Shown here one piece after another: positions 16,090 through 24,691 of a stretch of 38,330 bases of DNA. The number at the start of each line of letters is the position of its first letter. Position 1 is the first letter of the stretch. Source of the DNA: Acidobacteriota bacterium (GTDB lineage: Bacteria; Acidobacteriota; Terriglobia; Terriglobales; Acidobacteriaceae); NCBI GenBank assembly GCA_021780095.1, contig JAJXZK010000463.1, positions 1 through 38,330 of the forward strand, in the 5' to 3' direction. Both the position numbers and the translations under genes were made by a program. A model generated the notes under the pieces. It had not been told where the DNA came from. It was given only the letters and a program-made list of their open reading frames with translations, and did no database searches.

Positions 16090-17565
16090 ATGCGCCCCTG
16101 GATCCCCACCGCGTGCGTAGTCACATTCCTGTGTCTTGTTTCATTTGGATGTGCAGGAGGTGCCCCGTCTAACGCGGGTGCGACTTTAAGCTCTCCCGCA
16201 ACTCCTGTTACTTCTCCGGTTACCAATCCAGTTACTACACCGGTTACGAATGACGCTGCGGTCAGCGTTGTACTCAGTGATCCTGCAGCCTGCAAAGCGT
16301 CTGGTGGCCCATGGGCACACGTATACGTGACCATTGCGGACGTGAAGGCGAGCACGAATGCCGATGCTGGCGCGAACGATCCCAGCCTGGTGGACTTAAC
16401 CCCTGGACTCTCCGCGGCTCCGCAGCAGGTGGATCTGATGGGTCAAGCCGATAGTCACTGCTTCCTGGCCTCGCTGGGGGTGGGACAGCAGGTGGCGGCT
16501 GGGAATTACCAGCAGGTGCGCATCTTTCTCGCGCCGGATTCGCAGGCGTCCATCGTCTCGAACAATGCATGCGGGGCCTCTTACGCGAATTGCCTGGTGC
16601 GGACGGACAACAGCCTGCACGATCTGGTGCTTCCTGCAGCGGCGAAGCAGGGGATTCAATTGATGGCGAACCACATTGTCAACGGCGGTCTTGCATTTAA
16701 TGCCGGCGATCAGCCGTATATCGATTTGAATATTGATGTGTGCTCATCCATCCTGGCGACAGCCGACGGTCAATACGAATTCAATCCGATCGTCCATGCC
16801 GGGTTGATTCCATCGACGGGCAGCACGATCAGCGGCACGATTGTCAGCTCGAAAACAGGACAACCGCTGTCGGGCGGCAGTGTCGTGGTGGCATTGGAAC
16901 AGAAAGACGCGGCGACTGGGATCGACAGGATCCTGATGCGCACCGCTGCTGGTAGCGACGGCACATTCGTTTTGTGCCCTGTGCCTCAGGGAACCTATGA
17001 TCTGGTCGCGGTTGGCGTGGATGGAGCAAGCGTCTCTTATTCCGCCGGCGTGGAAACAGGAATTCAGTCGGGGCAATTGGCGGGCAAGATTCCGCTGGTG
17101 CCAGGATCGCAGCAGGGCACACTGGAAGGATTGATCACGACCCAGGGCACTGGCTCGAATCCCCTCGGTGTTTCGTTGGCGGTACAGGCGGACGCGCTAC
17201 AGCAGATTGCGACGAACGGGGAAACGATCACCGTGCCGCTGCTGCCTAGCCAGAGTCCTTACAACGAAGCGATGGTAACGGTGAATGGATCCAATTGCGC
17301 GGGCGGCGCGGATTGCGCACCGTTCGCCATGCAGCTACCGACGTCCACACCGAACGTGGTCGCCTGCTCAGAGCAAACGGCGCAGTTCAAGCAGCAACAG
17401 GGAAGCGCGCCTAGGTATACAGCAGAATCAGTCGCCGCAATTCCCGGCACGGGCAGTGCGGTCGCGTGTTCGACGGGGAGACTGCAAGCGCCGAATGGAG
17501 CGGTAACTGTCGGCTCGGGCGAGACTGCGATGACCTCGACAATCAGTTTCACGCAATGCCAGTAG
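16090..17565 (+). CDS. DUF4382 lipoprotein-like exported protein, copy 1
   Basis: A 491-residue exported protein. The signal peptide ends in LVSFGCAGG, a near-lipobox whose cysteine (residue 21) is probably lipidated although the -3/-2 residues are not ideal. A linker of four PVTx units (residues 39-54) leads to a DUF4382 domain (VSVVLSDPAACK, then VYVTIADVKAS and AGNYQQVRIFLAPDS). A carboxypeptidase-regulatory-like beta-sandwich follows (SGTIVSSKTGQPLSGGSVVV to GTYDLVAVG), then a Cys-containing C-terminal region. GGAG lies 7 nt before the ATG. It is the first of two tandem paralogues. The domain set suggests a surface-attached binding or structural protein; no enzyme motif is seen. Confidence 0.88.
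   Translation: MRPWIPTACVVTFLCLVSFGCAGGAPSNAGATLSSPATPVTSPVTNPVTTPVTNDAAVSVVLSDPAACKASGGPWAHVYVTIADVKASTNADAGANDPSLVDLTPGLSAAPQQVDLMGQADSHCFLASLGVGQQVAAGNYQQVRIFLAPDSQASIVSNNACGASYANCLVRTDNSLHDLVLPAAAKQGIQLMANHIVNGGLAFNAGDQPYIDLNIDVCSSILATADGQYEFNPIVHAGLIPSTGSTISGTIVSSKTGQPLSGGSVVVALEQKDAATGIDRILMRTAAGSDGTFVLCPVPQGTYDLVAVGVDGASVSYSAGVETGIQSGQLAGKIPLVPGSQQGTLEGLITTQGTGSNPLGVSLAVQADALQQIATNGETITVPLLPSQSPYNEAMVTVNGSNCAGGADCAPFAMQLPTSTPNVVACSEQTAQFKQQQGSAPRYTAESVAAIPGTGSAVACSTGRLQAPNGAVTVGSGETAMTSTISFTQCQ
16204..16251 (+). repeat. Four 12-bp in-frame repeats encoding PVTx units
   Basis: Four imperfect 12-bp units, each CC-N-GTTAC followed by four variable bases, encode PVTS-PVTN-PVTT-PVTN in the linker after the lipid anchor of the first DUF4382 protein. 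The second paralogue lacks them, so the linker probably expanded after duplication. Confidence 0.75.
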
Positions 17566-17927
17566 CCGCATTCCTTTTGCACGCGAGCGTAGTGAAAAGA
17601 CGTAGCCGGCGTTCGTCCCATGCTAGTATCGTCAAGTCCTTGAAGTTAGGAGAAGGTTACAAGATGAGCTGCTTTTCTTCCATTCGTTACACAACCTACT
17701 GAAGTACCAAGCGTGCGACAGCTTGCATATTTGTCAATCGATAACTCACACTGCGTCGCATAATCTAGAAAACTACCGGGTAAGTTGCTTGAGTAATAAT
17801 TAACGAAGTTGGTTCCTCAAATACTAAGTTACTACCCAGTGCTCTAGCATGATTGAAACTAACGTTTTCTTTTTTTATGCTCACGTCTGTAGCTTAGCTA
17901 AGTCAAATAAGATTTTATGGAGGCAAG
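17566..17927 (+). other. Intergenic region between the DUF4382 paralogues
   Basis: This 362-bp, comparatively AT-rich gap separates the two DUF4382 genes, so the second probably has its own promoter. It holds a 12-codon open frame with a good ribosome site (listed separately) and a small CAAGC/GCTTG stem-loop near 17710. No terminator with a clear T-run was seen after the first gene. Confidence 0.4.
17664..17702 (+). CDS. Possible 12-residue leader peptide
   Basis: ATG to TGA encodes MSCFSSIRYTTY, preceded by AGGAGAAGG ending 8 nt before the ATG. It lies about 225 bp before the second DUF4382 gene. A leader peptide is possible, but an ORF this short can arise by chance, and the peptide has no repeated regulatory codon. 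Confidence 0.2.
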   Translation: MSCFSSIRYTTY

Positions 17928-19376
17928 ATGCGAGTAATTCTAACTCTTACTGCCGCAATGACAGTCGCAGCACTTATTGCTATCGGCTGCTCGGGTGGAT
18001 CTTCCAGCCCAAGCATGAAAGCTGGATCTGTGAGCGTGAGCTTGAGCGATCCGGCAACCTGCCATGTGCCTAACGGGCCGTACAAGGCGGTCTACGTCAC
18101 TATCACGGACGTAAAGGCCAGCACCAATGCGGACGCCGCGGCAACGGACCCCAGCTTTGTCGATCTCACGCCCAATCTATCCTCGTCTCCCATGCAGATA
18201 AATCTGCTGGGGCCGGCCGGCGGTCAATGTTTCCTCGCCATGCTGGGTTCCAAGGTAGAGTTACAGGCGGGCAATTACCAGCAGATCAGGATCATTCTCG
18301 CGCCCGATTCACAAGGCGCATCTATCGCAAACAATCAGTGCGGAAACTATGCCAACTGCGTTATTACTTCGGATGGCACTGCGCATGATCTTGCGCTCTC
18401 CAGCGAAGCGCAGACTGGATTGAAGATTCCGTCTGGGCAAATTGCGAATGGACAGTTCACGGTGGGAGCGGGTCAGACAGAGGACCTGGATATTGACTTC
18501 AACACTTGCTCCTCCATCCTTCAAGAGGGGAACGGGACTTACCGGCTGAAACCTGTTCTCCATGCGGGTGAGGTGAGTACAACATCGTCTTCCATCAACG
18601 GGACAGTTGTCAGTTCGGTCACGGGAAAACCGATTGCTGGCGGGCCGGTGGTTGTTGCTGCCGAACAAAAAGATGCAAACGGCATCGACCGCATCTTCAT
18701 GAGCACCCTAACGGATGCCAATGGCAATTTCGTTTTCTGCCCGTTACCCGCGGGTACATACGATATTGTTGCGGTGGGTCCGGCAATCCTTGCGAACGGC
18801 ACCTTGCCTGGAGTCGCCTATTCCGCCGGTGTGGTGTTGAGCGTGCAGCCAGGGCAAACGACGGGAAATATTGCACTGGTGCCCAACGCGCAGGAATCTC
18901 TGTTGAACGGACTAGTGACCACGCAAAGCGGCGCCAATCCGCCAGCTGGCACCGTTGCGGATCTGCAGCTCGCCGCGCTCCAACAACTTCCCGGCAATGG
19001 GCCGACGATTACGGTACCGCAGCTTCCCTTGACGCCTGGCGCGGCTGGAATCGCCTCCACCTATAGTCCGGATGGGACCTACATGACTGGGAGTGGCGGA
19101 AGCTGCGCCACGAACGTGGACTGCGTCAACTATGCGTTGTACGTTCCTTCGGTATGGCCCAATGTTGGGACGTACCAATCGAGTGGAAGTCAATTCAGCC
19201 AATCGACCTCCACCCCAGTCAACTACACTGTCGATGCAGAGGCCGAAGTTCCCGGTTCGGGAGGCACCCTCGACTGTTCCCCAAGTGAAATGCAGGTCAA
19301 TACCACCATCGCGAATGGGCCGTTGACGGCTGCATCTGGAAACGCGACCACGATTGCATTTGTGGGCTGTCATTAA
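17928..19376 (+). CDS. DUF4382 lipoprotein-like exported protein, copy 2
   Basis: A 482-residue paralogue of the preceding protein, with the same order: signal peptide ending LIAIGCSGG (probable lipidated Cys21), a short Ser-rich linker, a DUF4382 domain (VSVSLSDPATCH, VYVTITDVKAS, AGNYQQIRIILAPDS), a regulatory-like beta-sandwich (NGTVVSSVTGKPIAGGPVVV to GTYDIVAVG), and a C-terminal part with paired cysteines. It lacks the PVTx linker of copy 1. An excellent GGAGG lies 6 nt before the ATG. A strong stem-loop follows at 19394. The two copies have diverged well beyond recent duplication. Function unknown; a cell-surface role is inferred. Confidence 0.88.
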   Translation: MRVILTLTAAMTVAALIAIGCSGGSSSPSMKAGSVSVSLSDPATCHVPNGPYKAVYVTITDVKASTNADAAATDPSFVDLTPNLSSSPMQINLLGPAGGQCFLAMLGSKVELQAGNYQQIRIILAPDSQGASIANNQCGNYANCVITSDGTAHDLALSSEAQTGLKIPSGQIANGQFTVGAGQTEDLDIDFNTCSSILQEGNGTYRLKPVLHAGEVSTTSSSINGTVVSSVTGKPIAGGPVVVAAEQKDANGIDRIFMSTLTDANGNFVFCPLPAGTYDIVAVGPAILANGTLPGVAYSAGVVLSVQPGQTTGNIALVPNAQESLLNGLVTTQSGANPPAGTVADLQLAALQQLPGNGPTITVPQLPLTPGAAGIASTYSPDGTYMTGSGGSCATNVDCVNYALYVPSVWPNVGTYQSSGSQFSQSTSTPVNYTVDAEAEVPGSGGTLDCSPSEMQVNTTIANGPLTAASGNATTIAFVGCH

Positions 19377-19393
19377 TGCATCTCAAGGCTGGT

Positions 19394-19424
19394 GGCGGGT
19401 TGTTCGTGAAACGGACAACCCGCC
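19394..19424 (+). terminator. Stem-loop after the second DUF4382 gene
   Basis: GGCGGGTTGTTC (19394-19405) pairs with GGACAACCCGCC (19413-19424), 12 bp with one G-U, around a 7-nt loop, 17 bp past the stop codon. Only a weak T-rich tail (CTTCGGTTTG) follows, so termination may be partial and allow read-through into the small gene at 19464. Confidence 0.65.
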
Positions 19425-19463
19425 CTTCGGTTTGCCCATCCTCTTACAAGAGAGGAAAAATAA

Positions 19464-19655
19464 ATGGCTGAAATTCTCGATCTAAATCGGAACACACCAA
19501 CCAAGCCGCTCGATACCGACCTCGAACATGAAGATAGAGAGGCTGCACAAGCGCATCGCAGAGTGGAACGCGAAGCAGATAAGATTGCCGAGCGTGGCAA
19601 GGAGCGGCAGAGGAACGACGACCCGGGTGAATTTAGCAATGTAGGTCCCGTTTAA
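19464..19655 (+). CDS. Small charged protein, function unknown
   Basis: A 63-residue, very hydrophilic protein starting MAEILDLNRNTPTKPLDT. The middle (residues 20-50) is a run of Glu, Asp, Arg and Lys predicted to form one long helix, and the C terminus is GEFSNVGPV. There is no signal peptide or membrane segment. AGAGAGGAA about 6 nt before the ATG supports translation, and the composition is unlike the shadow frames nearby. It lies 87 bp after the DUF4382 gene, beyond a stem-loop. I do not recognise the family. It could be a small regulator or binding peptide, but nothing shows this. Confidence 0.6.
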   Translation: MAEILDLNRNTPTKPLDTDLEHEDREAAQAHRRVEREADKIAERGKERQRNDDPGEFSNVGPV

Positions 19656-20131
19656 GCTGTCGGTTTCAGGATACTAGGAAGCAACGCACAACGAAGTCGC
19701 AAAGGCTGATCACACGGTAGCCCTCCCCCCCGTCTCGCATTGGTCTCTTAAGGAATTGAGAGGCTGATGCGAGACTTCCCATTTCAGGGATCAACCGAAG
19801 TCGCGCTTGTCAGCCGTCCGGCGATCAATTTCCTTCCAGAAAACTTTGGGCGGCTCGAAGATGTACACAACAACCGACCGCCTTCCTTGACTGTGGCCCC
19901 ATTACGCTCCAATAATAGGAGTTGACTCTTCCATGTCCTTTCCTGCCAGTCGAATGGGCGGTTTCTTCGCGGACTGCGTAGACAGCCGCGTGCCTTCAAC
20001 GATGACCGGTAGCGCAGCACGCGCATCGAATTCATCGTCTCAAGCATCAGGATAGGGCGGAACAAAGAATCCTCAACCGAACACAGGGTCTGGAGATTCA
20101 TGAACTACTTCGACAAGGTTGGAAAAACTTC
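19656..20131. other. Non-coding region before sdhCAB
   Basis: This 476-bp gap contains no convincing gene; the 105-codon frame on the minus strand has no recognisable content. A hairpin is at 19732-19775. A TTGACT near 19922 might be a -35 element for sdhC, but no matching -10 was confirmed. The sdh operon promoter should be here. Confidence 0.4.
19732..19775. repeat. Two-step inverted repeat
   Basis: GTCTCGCAT (19732-19740) pairs perfectly with ATGCGAGAC (19767-19775), and inside it CTCT (19745-19748) pairs with AGAG (19759-19762). No T-run follows on either strand. It might be a 3'-end hairpin of the small gene, an operator or part of a small RNA. Confidence 0.5.
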
Positions 20132-20830
20132 ATGAGCGCAACGATCAGCGCAGAGGTTCGCCCGCGCAGAAATCGTGCGGTCACATTCTGGCAGTCCACG
20201 AACGGAAAGAAAGTAGTCATGGCAGTCACCGGCGCCATGATGTTTCTATTTGTGATCGGCCATCTGCTGGGCAACTTGCAGGTTTTTGAAGGGCCACAAA
20301 AAATCAATGCCTACGGCCATTTCCTGCACAGCATTGGCGAGGTACTTTGGATCGTCCGCGGCACGCTGATTATCGCGATCCTCCTGCACATTACCGCGAC
20401 GGTGCAGTTGGCATTGCGAAACAAGAAGGCGCGACCGATCGGCTACTCCCGCAAAGAGGCCATCAATTCTTCCTATGCCTCGCGCACTATGTATTGGAGC
20501 GGCCCCATCGTTCTGGCGTTCATCATCTTCCATTTGCTGCAGTTTACCGCCGGGTACATTCATCCGGAGGCGCGGTTTATTGAAGGCGATGTCTACCATA
20601 ACCTGGTGTCGGGTTTTCATGTTTGGTGGGTTTCAGCATGGTACATCTTCGCGATTACGCTCCTGGGTTTCCATTTGCGCCATGGCATCTGGAGCATGTT
20701 TCAGTCGGTGGGAATTGCCCATCCTCGTCACACGCAGACCATGAAACGCGCTGCGTTCTTGATTGCAACTCTGATCGTCCTGGGATACATATCGATCCCG
20801 ATTAGCATTCTGCTTGGACTCGTGAGATAA
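20132..20830 (+). CDS. sdhC: Succinate dehydrogenase cytochrome b558 subunit
   Basis: A 232-residue membrane anchor of the single-polypeptide b558 type with five transmembrane segments that carry two b haems. Candidate haem histidines lie in [47 protein letters not shown] and [13 protein letters not shown]. This form replaces the SdhC/SdhD pair and works with quinones in complex II or fumarate reductase. It starts the sdhCAB operon; sdhA follows after one base. Only a weak GGAAAA precedes the ATG. Family assignment is firm; direction of electron flow is not given by sequence. Confidence 0.95.
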   Translation: MSATISAEVRPRRNRAVTFWQSTNGKKVVMAVTGAMMFLFVIGHLLGNLQVFEGPQKINAYGHFLHSIGEVLWIVRGTLIIAILLHITATVQLALRNKKARPIGYSRKEAINSSYASRTMYWSGPIVLAFIIFHLLQFTAGYIHPEARFIEGDVYHNLVSGFHVWWVSAWYIFAITLLGFHLRHGIWSMFQSVGIAHPRHTQTMKRAAFLIATLIVLGYISIPISILLGLVR

Positions 20831-20831
20831 C

Positions 20832-22745
20832 ATGACACTCGACGCAAGAATCCCTTCCGGTCCGATTGAACAACAATGGGACAAGGCCCGCTTCGACATG
20901 AAGCTGGTCAATCCTGCCAACAAGCGCAAGCATTCTCTGATCGTGGTTGGCTCCGGTCTGGCGGGAGCCTCTGCGTCGGCATCGCTCGGCGAGCTGGGCT
21001 ATAACGTCAAATGCTTCTGCTTTCAGGACTCGCCCCGTCGTGCTCACTCCATCGCCGCGCAGGGCGGCATCAACGCGGCAAAAAACTATCCCAACGATGG
21101 CGAGAGTATTTTCCGGCTTTTCTATGACACGGTGAAGGGCGGGGACTTTCGCGCACGGGAAGGCAATATTTATCGCCTAGCGGAAATCAGCAACCACATT
21201 ATCGATCAATGTGTGGCGCAAGGCGTTCCATTTGCTCGGGAATATGGAGGAACGCTGACGAATCGGTCCTTCGGCGGCGCGCAGGTATCGCGCACTTTCT
21301 ACGCGCGAGGCCAGACGGGGCAGCAGCTACTCCTGGGTGCCTACCAGGCTTTGGAGCGCCAGGTGCATGCCGGGACCGTGACGATGATTCCGCGCACAGA
21401 AATGCTGGATCTGATTGTCATCGATGGACAGGCGAGAGGGATCGTTACTCGCAACCTGGTGACTGGAAAATTTGATGTTCATCTGGCGGATGCGGTGATC
21501 CTGGCCACCGGCGGCTATGGCAACGTCTACTACTTGTCGACGAATGCGAAGGGTTCCAACGTTACAGCCAGTTGGCGGGCCTATAAACGGGGAGCGCTGT
21601 TTGCCAATCCATGCTTCACGCAGATTCATCCGACCTGCATCCCGGTTTCCGGTGAATACCAGTCGAAGTTGACGCTGATGAGCGAGTCATTGCGCAACGA
21701 CGGTCGTATCTGGGTGCCGAAGGTGAAAGGCGACAAGCGACCGCCAAACGAGATCCCGGAAGCCGAGCGCGATTATTATCTGGAACGCCGTTATCCCAGC
21801 TTCGGAAATCTAGTGCCTCGCGATGTAGCTTCGCGCAATGCGAAGGCGGTGTGCGATGAAGGGCGCGGGGTAGGGAAGACAGGGCTCGGTGTTTATCTGG
21901 ATTTCTCTGAGGCCATCGCCCGCCTCGGCGAGAAGACGATTCGCGAGCGGTATGGAAATTTGTTCGACATGTATCAGCGGATCACGGATGAAGATCCCTA
22001 CAAGGTGCCGATGCGCATCTATCCGGCCATCCACTACACCATGGGCGGACTGTGGGTGGACTATCAACTGCAGAGCACGATACCGGGATTGTTTGTGCTG
22101 GGCGAAGCGAATTTTTCCGATCACGGCGCCAACCGCTTGGGCGCCAGCGCGCTGATGCAGGGACTGTCGGACGGATACTTCATCATTCCGTACACGGTGG
22201 GAAATTACCTGGCGACCAACAAGTTCGCCAAGATCGACACATCGAATGCGGAAGTGCAAAGCGCCGTAGCCGCTGCCGAGCAAAAGGTGAACAAGCTGCT
22301 CGCGATCAAAGGGAAGCGCACGGTCGATTCTTTCCATCGCGAGCTAGGCAAGCTTCTATGGGACTACTGCGGTATGGCACGCACGGCGGAAGGTCTGGAG
22401 ACGGCGATTGGAAAGATTCGCGCGCTGCGTGAGGAATATTGGCGGAACGTGACCGTTCCCGGCAGCGGAGACGATCTGAATCAGAGTCTCGAGAAAGCTG
22501 GACGCGTGGCCGATTTCTTTGAACTGGCGGAGCTGATGTGCATCGACGCCCGCGATAGGAACGAGTCCTGTGGCGGTCACTTCCGTGAGGAGTATCAAAC
22601 GCCGGATGGCGAAGCGCAGCGCGACGACGAGCACTATTCCTATGTGGCTGCGTGGGGTTATCGTGGCCCCGATGCGCCCCCTGAACTGACGAAGGAGCCG
22701 CTCGAGTTCCATTACGTTCATCCGAGCCAGAGGAGCTACAAATAA
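20832..22745 (+). CDS. sdhA: Succinate dehydrogenase/fumarate reductase flavoprotein subunit
   Basis: A 637-residue catalytic subunit that oxidises succinate to fumarate with FAD. The FAD-binding GSGLAGAS is at residues 40-47 and His72 in [14 protein letters not shown] is the expected covalent FAD attachment site. Downstream landmarks are [14 protein letters not shown], the active-site MGGLWVDYQ region and [19 protein letters not shown]. Length matches the b558-associated type rather than the shorter E. coli form. It starts one base after sdhC and overlaps sdhB by one base (TAATG), so translation is coupled. All visible active-site elements are intact. Confidence 0.96.
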   Translation: MTLDARIPSGPIEQQWDKARFDMKLVNPANKRKHSLIVVGSGLAGASASASLGELGYNVKCFCFQDSPRRAHSIAAQGGINAAKNYPNDGESIFRLFYDTVKGGDFRAREGNIYRLAEISNHIIDQCVAQGVPFAREYGGTLTNRSFGGAQVSRTFYARGQTGQQLLLGAYQALERQVHAGTVTMIPRTEMLDLIVIDGQARGIVTRNLVTGKFDVHLADAVILATGGYGNVYYLSTNAKGSNVTASWRAYKRGALFANPCFTQIHPTCIPVSGEYQSKLTLMSESLRNDGRIWVPKVKGDKRPPNEIPEAERDYYLERRYPSFGNLVPRDVASRNAKAVCDEGRGVGKTGLGVYLDFSEAIARLGEKTIRERYGNLFDMYQRITDEDPYKVPMRIYPAIHYTMGGLWVDYQLQSTIPGLFVLGEANFSDHGANRLGASALMQGLSDGYFIIPYTVGNYLATNKFAKIDTSNAEVQSAVAAAEQKVNKLLAIKGKRTVDSFHRELGKLLWDYCGMARTAEGLETAIGKIRALREEYWRNVTVPGSGDDLNQSLEKAGRVADFFELAELMCIDARDRNESCGGHFREEYQTPDGEAQRDDEHYSYVAAWGYRGPDAPPELTKEPLEFHYVHPSQRSYK

Positions 22746-23542
22746 TGAAGCTGACACTGAAAATCTGGCGGCAGAAGAATTGTAAAGAGAAGGGCAAATT
22801 TGTCACCTACGCGGTCGATAACGTCGATCCCGAAATGTCGATGCTGGAATGCCTCGACGTGCTGAATGAATCGCTGATCGAGCGCGCTGAAGAGCCGGTC
22901 GCATTCGAACATGACTGCCGCGAGGGCATCTGCGGATCCTGCGGTTTCATGATCAACGGCGTAGCCCATGGCCCGGAACGCGCCACCACAGTTTGTCAGT
23001 TGACCATGCGGCACTTTAATGACGGCGATGAGTTGGTGATTGAGCCCTGGCGTGCGCTGGCGTTCCCACTGATAAAAGACCTGGTGGTGGAGCGTCGCGC
23101 CTTCGACCACATTATCGAGGCGGGAGGCTACATCTCGGTTTCGACTGGTCAGGCTCCCGATGGCAATACGTTGCTGGTAGGCAAGGATACGGCGGACCAA
23201 GCGATGGACGCGGCATCCTGCATTGGCTGCGGCGCCTGCGTTGCAGCCTGCCCGAATGCTTCTGCAGCGCTGTTTACCGGAGCGAAAATTGCGCACCTGG
23301 GAACTCTTCCGCAGGGCGGTCCGGAGCGTGATCGTCGCGCCTTGCGCATGGTGGCGCAAATGAACGCCGAAGCCTTCGGCAATTGCACTAGCATTGGCGA
23401 ATGTACCGGCGTATGTCCAAAAGAGATCCCGCTGGAGGTGATCGCCACCATGAATCGCGACTATCTTTGCGCCAGCGTGAAAAAGCGCGAGGATACCGAG
23501 GTCGATATCTCTCCCGTGGCTGAACTTACGGCGAAGGGTTAG
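22745..23542 (+). CDS. sdhB: Succinate dehydrogenase/fumarate reductase iron-sulfur subunit
   Basis: A 265-residue electron-transfer subunit. The [2Fe-2S] ligands are Cys58, Cys63, Cys66 (CREGICGSC) and Cys84; [12 protein letters not shown] (159-170) and [12 protein letters not shown] (214-225) provide the [4Fe-4S] and [3Fe-4S] clusters. It carries electrons from the flavoprotein to the b558 anchor. It overlaps sdhA as TAATG and closes the operon. The convergent rdgB gene ends only 12 bp beyond its stop, with no obvious terminator in the gap. Confidence 0.96.
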   Translation: MKLTLKIWRQKNCKEKGKFVTYAVDNVDPEMSMLECLDVLNESLIERAEEPVAFEHDCREGICGSCGFMINGVAHGPERATTVCQLTMRHFNDGDELVIEPWRALAFPLIKDLVVERRAFDHIIEAGGYISVSTGQAPDGNTLLVGKDTADQAMDAASCIGCGACVAACPNASAALFTGAKIAHLGTLPQGGPERDRRALRMVAQMNAEAFGNCTSIGECTGVCPKEIPLEVIATMNRDYLCASVKKREDTEVDISPVAELTAKG

Positions 23543-23554
23543 CCTCGACTCTGC

Positions 23555-24208
23555 CTATAGATTTATCGCTTCGCGCGGACTCGGAATCAGTTGTGTCAGC
23601 AGACGGCGCAGGGCATGCCCGCGATGGCTGATTTTATATTTTTCTTCAAGGCTGATTTCCGCCATCGTCTGATGCAACTCCGGCACATAAAAAAGAGGAT
23701 CGTAGCCAAATCCTCCGCTTCCTTGTGGAGTTTCGAGGATGGTGCCTTCTACGGTGCCGTGTGCGATCGCGATGCATTCGCCGTCGCGAGCCGCGGCTAG
23801 CACACAGCGGTACCGCGCAGTCCGTCGCGAGGGTTGAACGCCGCGCATATTTTCCAACAACAACGTATTGTTGCGCATGTCATCGTCGGTTCGATCGTAT
23901 GGCTCGGGATGAAAGCCTGCGTCGGCTGCATATCGTGCGGAACGTACACCCGGCGCACCGTGCAGTGCATCTACCTCCAAGCCGGAATCGTCGGCCAGCA
24001 CGATTGAGCCCGGTGCATGGCGGCTATATTCGATCGCTTTGATGCGAGCATTCTCTTCAAACGTAGCGCCGTCTTCGGGTGGGGGTTCGATCATCTCCAT
24101 TTCCGGAAGACGGACAAAATCAACTTCGCCCCCATGAGGCTTGGCGGCCACTTCGAAGTCACGAAGCTTCCCAGGATTGGTCGTCGCAACTTGGAGGAGA
24201 ATCGGCAT
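23555..24208 (-). CDS. rdgB: RdgB/HAM1-type non-canonical purine NTP pyrophosphatase
   Basis: A 217-residue house-cleaning enzyme that hydrolyses dITP, ITP and XTP to monophosphates and keeps deaminated purines out of DNA and RNA. The N-terminal ATTNPGKLRDF, the metal-binding VLADDSGLEVDAL, the GFGYDPLFYVPE motif and the C-terminal KISHRGHAL are all present. It is slightly longer than E. coli RdgB because of an insert around GVQPSRRT. No strong Shine-Dalgarno precedes the ATG at 24208. Convergent with sdhB. Confidence 0.95.
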   Translation of the reverse strand: MPILLQVATTNPGKLRDFEVAAKPHGGEVDFVRLPEMEMIEPPPEDGATFEENARIKAIEYSRHAPGSIVLADDSGLEVDALHGAPGVRSARYAADAGFHPEPYDRTDDDMRNNTLLLENMRGVQPSRRTARYRCVLAAARDGECIAIAHGTVEGTILETPQGSGGFGYDPLFYVPELHQTMAEISLEEKYKISHRGHALRRLLTQLIPSPREAINL

Positions 24209-24297
24209 CGTTGAAATCCGATAGTGGGTGAGTCTGCAGAGGACGTTGGCCGCGTCTGATCAAGACATTCCGATCACGCAGGTAGGGATGCGAACAG

Positions 24298-24633
24298 CTA
24301 CTTGGCGGCCGCCACTGTGGCCACTTGGACAGTCATGCCGGATACGGTGCCTTTCACCACTGCGGGCGCGCCGGCAAGCGCATACAGTTCCTTCTTGACT
24401 TGAGCGTTAGCCTGCAGCGTATATACCTTGTCGCCGACGACGAGCGCGTAGGGTGAGCCCATGCCCACGCATTCGCGCGTACATTTTTGCGCGCTGGCCC
24501 CGGCCATCATGTGGTGCGCACCGCACATCTGATCGCTGACGATGCCTTTTAGCGTCGCGGTTTGGGCGCTGGCAGCACCGGCGGACAACAGGGCCACGAT
24601 GGCGAAGACTCCGGAATAGGAAGAGATTTTCAT
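24298..24633 (-). CDS. Small exported Cys-containing protein, function unknown
   Basis: A 111-residue protein with a clear signal peptide (MKISSYSGVFAIVALLSAGA, cut near ASAQ). The mature part carries SDQMCGAHHMMAG, CTRECVGMGSPYALVVGDKVYTL and a C-terminal VVKGTVSGMTVQV strand. The Cys/His/Met-rich first half could bind copper or form disulfides, and the rest looks like a small beta-fold. I associate this motif set with a common acidobacterial family of unknown function. AAAGGAA lies 8 nt before the ATG. It follows the glycosylase gene on the same strand after 58 bp. Confidence 0.8.
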   Translation of the reverse strand: MKISSYSGVFAIVALLSAGAASAQTATLKGIVSDQMCGAHHMMAGASAQKCTRECVGMGSPYALVVGDKVYTLQANAQVKKELYALAGAPAVVKGTVSGMTVQVATVAAAK

Positions 24634-24691
24634 TCGAATTTCCTTTCAGATCGGGACAAATTCTGCCGATGGGTCCTTCCCGACAGAACCT

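Noticed and set aside
19784..20101. A 105-codon minus-strand frame upstream of sdhC
   Set aside because: No ribosome site, no recognisable motif and a composition rich in Arg/Ser/Leu; no evidence for a gene or a transposase fragment.
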